From: Meiothermus granaticius NBRC 107808 | GTDB lineage: Bacteria > Deinococcota > Deinococci > Deinococcales > Thermaceae | Assembly (NCBI RefSeq): GCF_003574355.1 | Contig: NZ_QWLB01000031.1 | Coordinates: 1-39,087, forward strand | Direction of reading: 5' to 3' | DNA: 39,087 bases | Shown: piece after piece, positions 28,034 through 36,193 of the stretch | Numbering within the stretch: the first letter of the stretch is position 1 | Layout of the letters: the number at the start of each line of letters is the position of its first letter | Made by a program: the position numbers and the translations under genes | Notes under the pieces: model-generated | Seen by the model: the letters and a program-made list of their open reading frames with translations, nothing else | The model's database searches: none | What the model was told of the DNA's origin: nothing

Positions 28034-30387
28034 ATAACCTCGCGGAAACCGATGGCTTCCGCCCGGGCTTGTATCTCGCGCTTCAGCAGAGCGTTTTGCG
28101 GGGCGTCTAGGTAGGGATCGGCCTCGAGGATGGCCTGAGCGAAGGCTCGAGCCCGCTCGATGATCTCCTGATCCGAGACCAGATCGCCAATCCGGAGATC
28201 GGGCATCCCAGATTGGCGCACCCCCCGCAACTCGCCGGGCCCGCGCAGCTCCAGGTCTTTCTCGGCGATATAGAAGCCGTCGTTGGACTCCTCGATCACC
28301 CTGAGGCGGTGGAGGGTTTTCTTCGAGGATTCGCCCGCGATCAGGATGCAGTAGGCCTCGAGGCCTCCCCGCCCCACCCTTCCCCGAAGCTGGTGAAGCT
28401 GGGCCAGGCCGAAGCGTTCCGCGTTTTCAATGATCATCAGCGTGGCCTGGGGGATGTCCACCCCCACCTCGATAACCGTAGTCGAGACCAGCAGATCGAA
28501 CTGCCCCGCCTTAAAGCGCTCCATTACCGCGTCTTTTTCGGCAGCGGGCATCTTGCCATGCAGAAGGTCAATGCGTACCTCGGGCAGAAGGGTGGTTAGC
28601 TCGTTGCGGAGCTTGGTGGCCGCGGCCAGCTCCTCCATCCCCTCGGCCTCGCTTTCCTCGATCATGGGGGTCACCACGAAGACCTGGCGGCCTTTGGCAA
28701 TTTCCCCCTGGGCGAAGGCGTAGGCCTGAGAGCGCAGTTTGTGTGGAAGCACCTTGGTTTTGACCGGGATGCGCCCAGGGGGGAGCTGGTCAATTTGGGA
28801 GACCTCGAGGTCTCCATATAGGGTCAGGGCGAGCGAGCGGGGAATGGGCGTGGCCGACATCACAATCAGGTCTGGGCGGCTGCCCAGCAGGGCCCGCCGC
28901 TGCATCACCCCAAAGCGGTGCTCCTCATCAATGATCGCCAGGCCCAGGTCGCGGAACTCCACCTGCTCCTGGATGAGGGCGTGGGTCCCCACCACCACGT
29001 GGGTCTGCCCCGCTTTCAGGCGGTCATACACCCCCCGCTTTTCCGCCGCACTCATCGAGCCCACCAGCAGATCCAGGCTCACCCCCAGCGGATAGAGGTA
29101 GTGGGTGAGGTTGGCGAAGTGCTGCTTGGCCAGGATCTCGGTAGGGGCCATCAGGGCCCCCTGAGCGTTGTTGCAAGCCGCAATGTAAAGGGCCGCCGCG
29201 GCCACCGCGGTTTTCCCCGAGCCCACGTCACCCTGCACCAGCCGGGCCATCTGGCGCTCCCCCTGCATATCGCTAAGGACCTCGTTCAACACGCGCTCCT
29301 GGGCCTCGGTGAGGGTAAAGGGCAGCGCGGCTCGGAACCGCTCGACCATCTCCGGAGTGACCCGAAAGGTACGGCCCAGAAGGGCGGAATTCCCCGACTG
29401 GAGCATGACCTTGAGCTCTAGCAGCAGAAACTCGTCGAACTTGAGGCGGTAGAGGGCTTGCTCCAACGCCTCCTCAGCGCTGGGGAAATGGGCCTGGCGC
29501 AGGGCGAAATCGAGGGAGGGTAGCCCGGAGACGTGGGCCAAAGCCCCCTCCTGGCGGTAGGGCTCGAGCGGATCTGGGATCTGGGAAAACGCCTCGAGGC
29601 CCCGCCAGGCCGCCCGACGCAAAAAGGCCTGCCCCACACCCTCCTTTGCCGGATATACCGGTACGATTCGCCCGGTGGAAAGTGATTCCCCCGCCTCGTC
29701 CTCAAAGTATTCGACCATGATCGAGAGGTTAGCCCCCCGTCGCTGCACCCGCCCCGAGATCACCAGGCTGGCCCCCTCGGCAATTTGTTTCAAGACCCAA
29801 GGCTGATTGAACCACACTGCGGTGAACTTCCAGCCCCAGGCATCCATCAGCCGCACCTGGACCAGCTGAATGCCCCGCTTGGGGGTTTTGACCAGCTCGC
29901 GGCTGAGCACCTTACCGAAGACCGTGGCCTTTTGGCCCTCCTCGACTTCGCGCAGGCTTTGCAGGGTGCGGCGGTCTTCATAGCGGCGCGGGTAGGTGTG
30001 GAGCAGGTCGCGCACGCTGCGAATCCCCAGCTCGTTCAGCTTCTTTTTGGCCCCAGGGCCCAGGGAGAGCCCCTCCACCGGAGAGTCAAAGTTTAGATTT
30101 CCAGCCTCCAGGCCTCGAGGGCTAGGGGAGGGCTGAGGGTTTTCTCCGGACCCAGAAGGGCGAGGGGTTCCGTCCAAGAGCTGGATGGCTTGATGGAGCC
30201 GCTCCACCCTCTCGGAGGGGGTGAGCTGCCGATATCCCCTCAGCGCGGCCTGCACCTCGGGGAAAGGCTGCCCCAGGTTCTCGAGCAGCTTTTCTAAACC
30301 ACCGGCCACCACCTTGTCCTCCGCACCGGTAGCCAGCTCGCGGCGCAGCGGGCGCAACAGCCGATCTTTGAGATCCTGAGGGGTCAC
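28030..30387 (-). CDS. recG: ATP-dependent DNA helicase RecG
   Basis: The 785-aa protein has an OB-fold wedge domain (about 105-235), helicase motif I GDVGSGKT (386-393), the DEEH box (487-490), MSATPIPRSL, and the motif VI region HQLRGRVGR. RecG reverses stalled forks and moves branched DNA. The protein carries roughly 100 extra N-terminal residues ahead of the wedge, ending in a Pro/Ser-rich linker (about 73-95), as in Thermus and Deinococcus relatives. The start is GTG at 30387, without a ribosome site and next to a leaderless-type promoter. Confidence 0.96.
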   Translation of the reverse strand: MTPQDLKDRLLRPLRRELATGAEDKVVAGGLEKLLENLGQPFPEVQAALRGYRQLTPSERVERLHQAIQLLDGTPRPSGSGENPQPSPSPRGLEAGNLNFDSPVEGLSLGPGAKKKLNELGIRSVRDLLHTYPRRYEDRRTLQSLREVEEGQKATVFGKVLSRELVKTPKRGIQLVQVRLMDAWGWKFTAVWFNQPWVLKQIAEGASLVISGRVQRRGANLSIMVEYFEDEAGESLSTGRIVPVYPAKEGVGQAFLRRAAWRGLEAFSQIPDPLEPYRQEGALAHVSGLPSLDFALRQAHFPSAEEALEQALYRLKFDEFLLLELKVMLQSGNSALLGRTFRVTPEMVERFRAALPFTLTEAQERVLNEVLSDMQGERQMARLVQGDVGSGKTAVAAAALYIAACNNAQGALMAPTEILAKQHFANLTHYLYPLGVSLDLLVGSMSAAEKRGVYDRLKAGQTHVVVGTHALIQEQVEFRDLGLAIIDEEHRFGVMQRRALLGSRPDLIVMSATPIPRSLALTLYGDLEVSQIDQLPPGRIPVKTKVLPHKLRSQAYAFAQGEIAKGRQVFVVTPMIEESEAEGMEELAAATKLRNELTTLLPEVRIDLLHGKMPAAEKDAVMERFKAGQFDLLVSTTVIEVGVDIPQATLMIIENAERFGLAQLHQLRGRVGRGGLEAYCILIAGESSKKTLHRLRVIEESNDGFYIAEKDLELRGPGELRGVRQSGMPDLRIGDLVSDQEIIERARAFAQAILEADPYLDAPQNALLKREIQARAEAIGFREVI

Positions 30388-30399
30388 AGATTCATTGTA
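30388..30399 (-). promoter_or_regulatory. Likely leaderless promoter of recG
   Basis: On the minus strand TACAAT (30394-30399) is followed by 6 nt (GAATCT) and then the GTG start. No Shine-Dalgarno sequence is present. The spacer is nearly identical to GAATTT at the cytochrome gene. Confidence 0.5.
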
Positions 30400-30437
30400 C
30401 CGGGCCTCTAAGGGCCGGAAGCAGCCATCCCAGGCGT

Positions 30438-30443
30438 TAGAAT
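30438..30443 (+). promoter_or_regulatory. Possible -10 box of the dynamin-like gene
   Basis: TAGAAT lies 18 nt before the ATG in the divergent gap with recG. AGGG about 7 nt before the ATG may be the ribosome site. No -35 box is seen. Confidence 0.3.
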
Positions 30444-30461
30444 GGCTCCCAGGGTATTGTC

Positions 30462-32114
30462 ATGCTGGATTCGAAGATCCTTAAGCTCGCGCAGGAGGTC
30501 CGCTCGCTCACCACGCGCGGCCTCGAGGTCCTGGCCCGCACCCAAAGCGAGGTGGGGCCTTTGCGACAAGCCCTATTGGACCTCGATGGGCCTTTTTTGG
30601 TGGTGGTGGCAGGGGAGTTCAACAGCGGGAAATCCTCGTTGCTCAATGCGCTGCTAGGAGCAGATTTTCTCAAAGAAGGGGTCACCCCCACCACGGACCG
30701 CATCAATCTCATCGGCTATGGTCCGGAGCCTCGGCTCGAGGGGGTCTCGCCGGAGCTGGTTCAGATCTATTTACCGGACCCGCTGCTCAAGGACCTCCGC
30801 CTGGTGGATACTCCGGGGACCAACGCCATTTTGCAACACCATCAGGCCCTCACCGAGCGGTTTTTGCCCCGGGCAGACCTGATCCTCTTTGTCACCAGTG
30901 CCGACCGGCCCTTCACCCAGAGCGAGGCCCAGTTCCTGGACTTCATCCGGGCCTGGGGCAAGAAGGTGGTGCTGGTGGTTAACAAAGCGGATCTGCTCAC
31001 CCCTCCCGAGGTGCAGCAGGTGCTCGAGTACGTGCGCAAAGGGGCCGAGCAGACCCTGGGCCAGGTTCCGCCCACCTTTGCCCTCTCCGCCCGTAAGGCC
31101 CGGCAGGGGGATCTGGTAGGGAGCCGGGTACCCGAACTTGAGGCGCATATCCGTACCGTGCTGTCTGAGCAAGCGGCTCGGTTCAAGCTGGGTTCTCCGC
31201 TGGGGGTGTTGCTGCGGCTGGCGACCGAAGCCCAGCCCCAGCTCGAGGAGCGTCGCCGCAAGGTTGAAGAACAGCTCGGCACCTGTCGCGAGCTGGATGC
31301 CCTGGCAGAGCGGCACCTGAGCCGTACCCGCGCGGATTTCCGCGATCAGGTGGCCCTGGCTACGGGGCAGCTCGAGGCGGTGCGGGCCCGGGGGGAAGCC
31401 TGGCTGGAGGAGAACTTTCGCCTTTCCAACTTCCTTAAGCTGCTCAACTCGGCCCGCTTGCGCCAGAGTTTTAGCGATCAGGTGGTACGGGGGGCCAATG
31501 CGGAGATTGAGCGCAACGTGCTGGGTGCCATGAACTGGCTGGCCAAGCGTGACCGCGAGCTCCTCGAGGATGCCCTGCATCTGCTGCGGGAGGCCCCGAG
31601 CCTCCGCGCGGCGGTGCGGGAAGGTTCAGAAGGCCAAGCCATCGAAGGCAATCTCGAGGCGGCTCTGCGTGAATTCAACCCCGATGAAGAGGCCCAAAAG
31701 CTCAAGGACTATGTGCAGACGGCCCTGCAGCACACCGCCTTGGCTGAGGTGGGGGCGGTGGGCCTGGGAACCGGGCTGGTGCTGATTTTCAACAAGATTC
31801 TGCTGGACTTGCTGGGGATTTTTGCAGGGCTGGTCGCAGCAATCCTGGGTTTGACCATCATGGCCCGGCGCCGCGAAACCGCTAAGACCCGACTGCGGGA
31901 GCGTTTGGGGGAACTGCGTGAGAAGCTCCAAGCGGCCCTCGAGGAGAGCTTAAACCGCGAGCTGAGCCAGATCCGCGACCGCTTCGGTAGCCTTTACCGG
32001 GCCCCTTGCCTGCGCATGGAGGACGCGCTTAAGGCCGCTGGGGAACAGCTAGGGGAGGTCCAGACCCTGGCCCAAGAAGCCCGAGAGCTTCAAGCCCGGC
32101 TCGAGGGACGCTGA
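30462..32114 (+). CDS. Dynamin-like GTPase
   Basis: The 550-aa protein has all G motifs: GEFNSGKSS (51-59, G1), the threonine of TPTTD (75-79, G2), DTPG (116-119, G3) and NKAD (174-177, G4). A long helical region follows, with a hydrophobic hairpin near residues 440-475 that may insert into the membrane, and a C-terminal coiled coil. This is the bacterial dynamin-like protein layout, linked in other species to membrane remodelling or repair. The role here is unknown. It diverges from recG. The next gene on the same strand starts 206 nt later. Confidence 0.88.
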   Translation: MLDSKILKLAQEVRSLTTRGLEVLARTQSEVGPLRQALLDLDGPFLVVVAGEFNSGKSSLLNALLGADFLKEGVTPTTDRINLIGYGPEPRLEGVSPELVQIYLPDPLLKDLRLVDTPGTNAILQHHQALTERFLPRADLILFVTSADRPFTQSEAQFLDFIRAWGKKVVLVVNKADLLTPPEVQQVLEYVRKGAEQTLGQVPPTFALSARKARQGDLVGSRVPELEAHIRTVLSEQAARFKLGSPLGVLLRLATEAQPQLEERRRKVEEQLGTCRELDALAERHLSRTRADFRDQVALATGQLEAVRARGEAWLEENFRLSNFLKLLNSARLRQSFSDQVVRGANAEIERNVLGAMNWLAKRDRELLEDALHLLREAPSLRAAVREGSEGQAIEGNLEAALREFNPDEEAQKLKDYVQTALQHTALAEVGAVGLGTGLVLIFNKILLDLLGIFAGLVAAILGLTIMARRRETAKTRLRERLGELREKLQAALEESLNRELSQIRDRFGSLYRAPCLRMEDALKAAGEQLGEVQTLAQEARELQARLEGR

Positions 32115-32173
32115 TCGGTAACCTCTCTTTAGTGAGGACCGGGGGCGCTTTGCGTCCTTTGGATTAAGGTTTC
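32114..32173 (-). promoter_or_regulatory. Sequence resembling part of a c-di-GMP-I (GEMM) aptamer, antisense to the dynamin gene end
   Basis: Read on the minus strand, AAACC, a small stem CCTT/AAGG, GGACGCAAAGC (32147-32157), CCCCCGGTCCTCAC and GGTTACCGAT (32114-32123) occur in the order found in GEMM-I riboswitches as I remember them. The GNRA tetraloop and the 5' strand of P1 are not evident. No minus-strand gene lies downstream except by antisense into the dynamin gene. On the plus strand the same bases form CGGTAACCTC/GAGGACCG, a hairpin without a U-tract. Confidence 0.25.
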
Positions 32174-32320
32174 ATCAAACCAAGGGGAGGCTGTTTCTCA
32201 TAAAGTTGGGCTTGAGGTGCATATATCACAGGGGATCAGTGACCGGATGCGTAACCTCGAGTTACGTAATCTTGGGGATAGCCCCATGAGTACACCCATC
32301 GCCTGGAGCGAGGAGGTTAA
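32174..32320 (+). promoter_or_regulatory. Upstream region of the chemosensory operon
   Basis: This is the rest of the 206-nt gap. It contains an operator-like inverted repeat CGTAAC-CTCGA-GTTACG (32250-32266). TATATC (about 32222-32227) is a weak -10 candidate without a clear -35 box. A strong ribosome site GAGGAGG stands just before the first gene. Confidence 0.35.
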
Positions 32321-32677
32321 ATGGCAAAGCTAATCGCAGTAGATGACTCTCTGGCAGACCTCAAGTTGATCGAGGGGGCTTTGGCCTCACAGCATCAGGT
32401 CATGATTTATCAAGGCAGCGAGAACATCGAAGCTCGCATTGAAAGCGAGAAGCCTGACCTGGTGCTGTTGGATGTGGTGATGCCGGGGCGTAACGGGTAT
32501 GAGGTGCTCCGCTCTTTGAAACGCAACGAAGCCACCAAGAACATCCCGGTGCTGATCATCAGCTCCAAAGGGGCTCCCACCGATATTGAGTGGGGCAAGC
32601 GCCAGGGGGCGAGTGGATACCTGACCAAGCCCTATACCCCCGATGACCTGCGCAAGGCCGTCAACACCCTGCTTTAG
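32321..32677 (+). CDS. CheY-like response regulator (PilG/PilH type)
   Basis: The 118-aa stand-alone receiver domain has the acidic pair Asp8-Asp9, phosphoacceptor Asp51 in LLDVVMPGRNG, the conserved Ser in ISSKG and Lys in TKPY. It has no output domain, so it acts by protein contact. As the first gene of the operon it is probably the regulator phosphorylated by the ChpA/PilL-type kinase encoded at its end, directed at type IV pilus motility. That target is inferred from PilJ-like receptors downstream. Confidence 0.93.
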   Translation: MAKLIAVDDSLADLKLIEGALASQHQVMIYQGSENIEARIESEKPDLVLLDVVMPGRNGYEVLRSLKRNEATKNIPVLIISSKGAPTDIEWGKRQGASGYLTKPYTPDDLRKAVNTLL

Positions 32678-32680
32678 GCC

Positions 32681-33145
32681 ATGGGCACACCTTCGCAATT
32701 TTGGCTGCTGCGCTTGGGGGCGCAGGTTTTTGCCCTCGAGCCACACGCCTTCAAGGAGGTGCTTGAAGTAGACCGCCCGGCCCCGGTCCCCCTGTCTCCT
32801 CCCTTTGTGTTGGGACTGCTGGCCAGCAGCGGCAACATCCTGCCGTTGGTAGATCTGGGCGAGCTTCTCGGCCAGGAGCTCGGGAAGCCAACCCTGGCCG
32901 CGGTGGTAGGTCAGCCGGGGCTCACCCTGGCAATTGCCATTCACGAGGTGCTGCGCCTCTATACCCCCCTGGAGGAGATGACTCCTAACCCATTGCCGGC
33001 TGAGCACACCTCCCCCTGGTGGGGACAGCCCTTTGTTACGGGTTGGATTTCTTGGGAAGATCAGCCGATCCCGGTGCTGGGGCTCGAGGCCCTCACCGCC
33101 ATGCTCACCGAGCAAACTCGGGCTACCCTGGGGGCCCGATCCTAA
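32681..33145 (+). CDS. CheW-like adaptor (PilI type)
   Basis: The 154-aa protein has a single divergent CheW domain: FWLLRLGAQVFALEPHAFKE at the start, then the conserved region GNILPLVDLGELLG (about 51-64). It should link the chemoreceptors to the kinase. It starts 3 nt after the regulator's stop without its own ribosome site, so it depends on coupling. Similarity to canonical CheW is weak in the second half. Confidence 0.8.
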   Translation: MGTPSQFWLLRLGAQVFALEPHAFKEVLEVDRPAPVPLSPPFVLGLLASSGNILPLVDLGELLGQELGKPTLAAVVGQPGLTLAIAIHEVLRLYTPLEEMTPNPLPAEHTSPWWGQPFVTGWISWEDQPIPVLGLEALTAMLTEQTRATLGARS

Positions 33146-33154
33146 GGAGCGCTT

Positions 33155-33904
33155 ATGCAACAACTTTCCACTCACTATGACCCTATCCTGGTGACCCTTT
33201 CGTTTGCGGTGGCTATCGTGGCATCCTATGCTGCCCTCACCACCATCAACCGCTTGCGCGAAGGGGGAACCCGCCGCTGGCTGTGGCTGGGCGCGGTAAC
33301 CTTCGGATTAGGGGTTTGGGCGATGCACTTTACCGCCATGACCGCGCTACAGCTTGGGATGATCGTGGGATATGACCCCTTCCTGACTGCGCTTTCGGTG
33401 GTTTTTGCGATAGTGGGCGCGGCCATCTCCTTTCAGTTGGTCAGCAAGCCCCAGGTAAGCGCCCTGCAGGTTGTGCTGAGCGGTACTGCCCTGGGGGCAG
33501 GGATCGGGGTCATGCACTATGTCGGCATGTTTGCCATGCGGATGGACGCCAAACTGGACTTCGATCTGCCCATGGTGGGGATATCGGTGCTGGTGGCGGT
33601 AGCGATTGGTACCGTGGGAATCTGGCTGCTTACCACCCCTTTAACCCGCAACCTTCCTGGCCGTTATCTGATTGCCGCCGCGGTGACCGGTTCGGCCATT
33701 CCCTTTATGCATTATGTGGCCATGGCTGCGGCTCGCTTTAGCGCAAATGGAACCGCTACAGGTCATATCGGGGCTTACGGGGGGCTGCTCTCGGTGAACC
33801 TGGTGTTGGTGCTGGCGGTGGTGCTGGTCAGTCTGCCAATGTTCCTGACCGCGCTGATCAGCACGGGGTCGGAGGAGGCTGGGGAAACCGGCCAAGGAGC
33901 ATAA
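33155..33904 (+). CDS. Stand-alone MHYT-domain integral membrane sensor
   Basis: The 249-aa protein has about seven transmembrane helices and three MHYT-type motifs: MHFT (57-60), MHYV (120-123) and MHYV (185-188), each with nearby Met or His. MHYT domains are proposed to bind copper and sense O2, CO or NO. They are usually fused to GGDEF/EAL or kinase domains. Here there is no output domain, and the gene sits between the CheW-like and receptor genes with a good ribosome site (AAGGAG). It may pass a signal to the receptors by direct contact, which is inference. Confidence 0.88.
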   Translation: MQQLSTHYDPILVTLSFAVAIVASYAALTTINRLREGGTRRWLWLGAVTFGLGVWAMHFTAMTALQLGMIVGYDPFLTALSVVFAIVGAAISFQLVSKPQVSALQVVLSGTALGAGIGVMHYVGMFAMRMDAKLDFDLPMVGISVLVAVAIGTVGIWLLTTPLTRNLPGRYLIAAAVTGSAIPFMHYVAMAAARFSANGTATGHIGAYGGLLSVNLVLVLAVVLVSLPMFLTALISTGSEEAGETGQGA

Positions 33905-33907
33905 GCC

Positions 33908-36184
33908 ATGGTCCCTGCCCGCGAGCAAACCAAACCCCAGCGCGCCTCTTGGCGGCGCGGGGCGACTCCGGCTCCCACCTCTGCACGGGGGGGGAGTTGG
34001 CTCGAGTCGCTCAAGATTTGGCAAAAACTCCTGCTCATCGCCTTGGCCTTCACCTTGCCGATTGCGGTGGTGGTGGGGCTTTTAGTGCGGGAGCAGAACA
34101 AAGAGATCAGCACCGCCTTTAGGGAACAGCAGGGCTTGGAGTACCTGATTCCGCTGAAGCAGCTTATGCAGGACATCCAGCTGCATCGTGGGCGGGCCGC
34201 TACCCAGCTGGGGGGTGACGCCGGCGCGCGTGAAGCCCGCCTCAAGCTGGCCGACGCGGTCGATCAGGATCTGACCCTTCTGCAAAAGGTAGATGATCGC
34301 TATGGGGCGGAGTTTGGCACCACCGATCAGCTCAGCGACCTACGCTCGGCTTGGCAAAACCTGAAGGGCAGCATCGAAAAGCTCACCCCCGCGGAGAGCA
34401 CCGAGCGCCATGATGCCTTGATCTCCAAGTATATTTTTAGCCTGATAGATCAGGTGGCCAATGCCTCTTCCTTGATCCTTGACCCGGAGCAAGCCAGCTA
34501 TTATCTGGCTAACTTGGCCACCAACCAACTCCCTGAAGCGATCAATGCCACAGGATTGGTACGTACTTTGGGGATCAACGCGGCCAGCCGAGGCACCAGC
34601 AGTGAGGCCCAGAAGAGCGAGATGCAGTTCCGCCTGAACCTGGCTCAAGACCGCTTGGCTCGAGTGGCCCACTCCATCACGTTTGTAACCCAAGCCTCGC
34701 CGGGGGCGGTCACTTTGTTGGGCCTGCAGTCCGGCAATACCGCCGCGGCAGTAGATCAGATGTTCTCGGCCTATAAAAGCCGTATTTTAGAGGTGAGTCA
34801 GGCCTCCATTACCGGGCCACAGTTTTTCCAGCTGGCGCTTAATTCCTTCGAGCAGCAGTACAAGCTTTATGATGCGGTGTTGGCTCAGCTGGGTCTCGAG
34901 CTGCAAGCCCGCATCCAGCGCCTCCAGCACACCCAGCTCATCGCACTTATCCTCATCGCATTGGCTCTGGCCCTCACCTTCTCGCTGGTAGGCTCAGTGG
35001 CCCGTAGTGTGACCCGCCCCGTGAACGCGCTCTATGGTGCGGCGCGGCGCCTCAGCGCGGGAGACTTGGGGGTGCAGGTGCCGGTACGCTCCAGCGACGA
35101 ACTGGGCACGCTGGCCAAAACCTTTAACGAGTCGGTAGCACAGCTTCGGGCCAAGGCCGAGTCCGACGCGGAGGCCCTGCGCCAGAGCCAGCTCATGCAG
35201 CAAAACATCGGCGAGTTCCTAAACGTGGCCATGGACATCGCTCAGGGTAATCTGACCAAGCGGGGGCGGGTTACCGAGGACGTACTGGGGAACGTGGTGG
35301 ACGCGGTGAACCTGACCGTTGAGGAGATCGCTTACCTGCTCAAACAGGTGCAGCAGGCCGCGGAATCGGTGAACCGAGGGGCGCTGGAGATGGCCACCAC
35401 CTCGGAGGCGGTGCTTCAGGGGGCGGAGTCGCAGGCCGAGCTTTCGGCCCGGGCCCGCATCGAAGCCCTGGATGTATCGGACGGTATCCGTGAGATGGCC
35501 CAACAGATGACCCAAGATGCCCAGCTCTCCGAGTCGGCCCGTGAGGCCGCTCAGCAGGGGCAGCAGGCTGTGCAGAACACCCTCTCGGGGATGCAAAACA
35601 TCCGCCGGGAGGTACAGAGCATCTCTAAGAACATCAAGACCCTCTCCGATCGAAGCTTGGAGATCTCCGAGGTAGTGGACACCATCGGTAGCATTGCCCG
35701 GCAGACCAACCTGCTGGCGCTTAACGCCGCCATTGAGGCTGCTGGCGCTGGAGAGGCCGGAGCCCGTTTCGCGGTGGTGGCCGACCAGGTGCGCAAGCTG
35801 GCCGAGGACTCCGCCAAGGCGGCGGCCCGGGTAGGGCTTTTGGTCAAGGGCATTCAGACCGAGATTCAAGGGGTGGTGATCTCGGTTGAGGGCGGTACCA
35901 AAGAGGTGGAACAGGGGTACCGTATCGCGACCGAGGCCGGGACACGGCTCGAGGAGATCGCCCAGCTCGCAGAGCGCAACGCCGAGGCCATTCGCCAGGT
36001 GGTGCAGAGCACGGTAGCCCAGGTGGAACGAGTGCAGGAGGTAACCCAGGCGGTGCAGGCCATCTACGATACCGCCTTGCAAACCGACGCCGAGAGCCGC
36101 AGGGGCCGTGAGGTGGCCGAGCAACTGCGGGAACTGTCTCAGTCGCTGGCCCAAAGCCTCTCGCGCTTCCAGTTGCCCGCTTAG
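33908..36184 (+). CDS. PilJ-like methyl-accepting chemoreceptor with helical sensor domain
   Basis: The 758-aa receptor has a 40-residue basic, proline-containing N-terminal tail, TM1 (41-60), a helical extracytoplasmic domain of about 280 residues with HRGRAATQL (NIT-like), TM2 (about 344-364), a HAMP domain, a second HAMP-like block VTEDVLGNVVDAVNLTVEEI (455-474) as in PilJ, and the signalling tip QTNLLALNAAIEAAGAGEAG (599-618). The usual arginine of EAARAGE is replaced by Gly. It ends SLSRFQLPA. It begins 3 nt after the MHYT gene stop, with AAGGAG upstream. Confidence 0.93.
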   Translation: MVPAREQTKPQRASWRRGATPAPTSARGGSWLESLKIWQKLLLIALAFTLPIAVVVGLLVREQNKEISTAFREQQGLEYLIPLKQLMQDIQLHRGRAATQLGGDAGAREARLKLADAVDQDLTLLQKVDDRYGAEFGTTDQLSDLRSAWQNLKGSIEKLTPAESTERHDALISKYIFSLIDQVANASSLILDPEQASYYLANLATNQLPEAINATGLVRTLGINAASRGTSSEAQKSEMQFRLNLAQDRLARVAHSITFVTQASPGAVTLLGLQSGNTAAAVDQMFSAYKSRILEVSQASITGPQFFQLALNSFEQQYKLYDAVLAQLGLELQARIQRLQHTQLIALILIALALALTFSLVGSVARSVTRPVNALYGAARRLSAGDLGVQVPVRSSDELGTLAKTFNESVAQLRAKAESDAEALRQSQLMQQNIGEFLNVAMDIAQGNLTKRGRVTEDVLGNVVDAVNLTVEEIAYLLKQVQQAAESVNRGALEMATTSEAVLQGAESQAELSARARIEALDVSDGIREMAQQMTQDAQLSESAREAAQQGQQAVQNTLSGMQNIRREVQSISKNIKTLSDRSLEISEVVDTIGSIARQTNLLALNAAIEAAGAGEAGARFAVVADQVRKLAEDSAKAAARVGLLVKGIQTEIQGVVISVEGGTKEVEQGYRIATEAGTRLEEIAQLAERNAEAIRQVVQSTVAQVERVQEVTQAVQAIYDTALQTDAESRRGREVAEQLRELSQSLAQSLSRFQLPA

Positions 36185-36193
36185 GAGTCTGGC

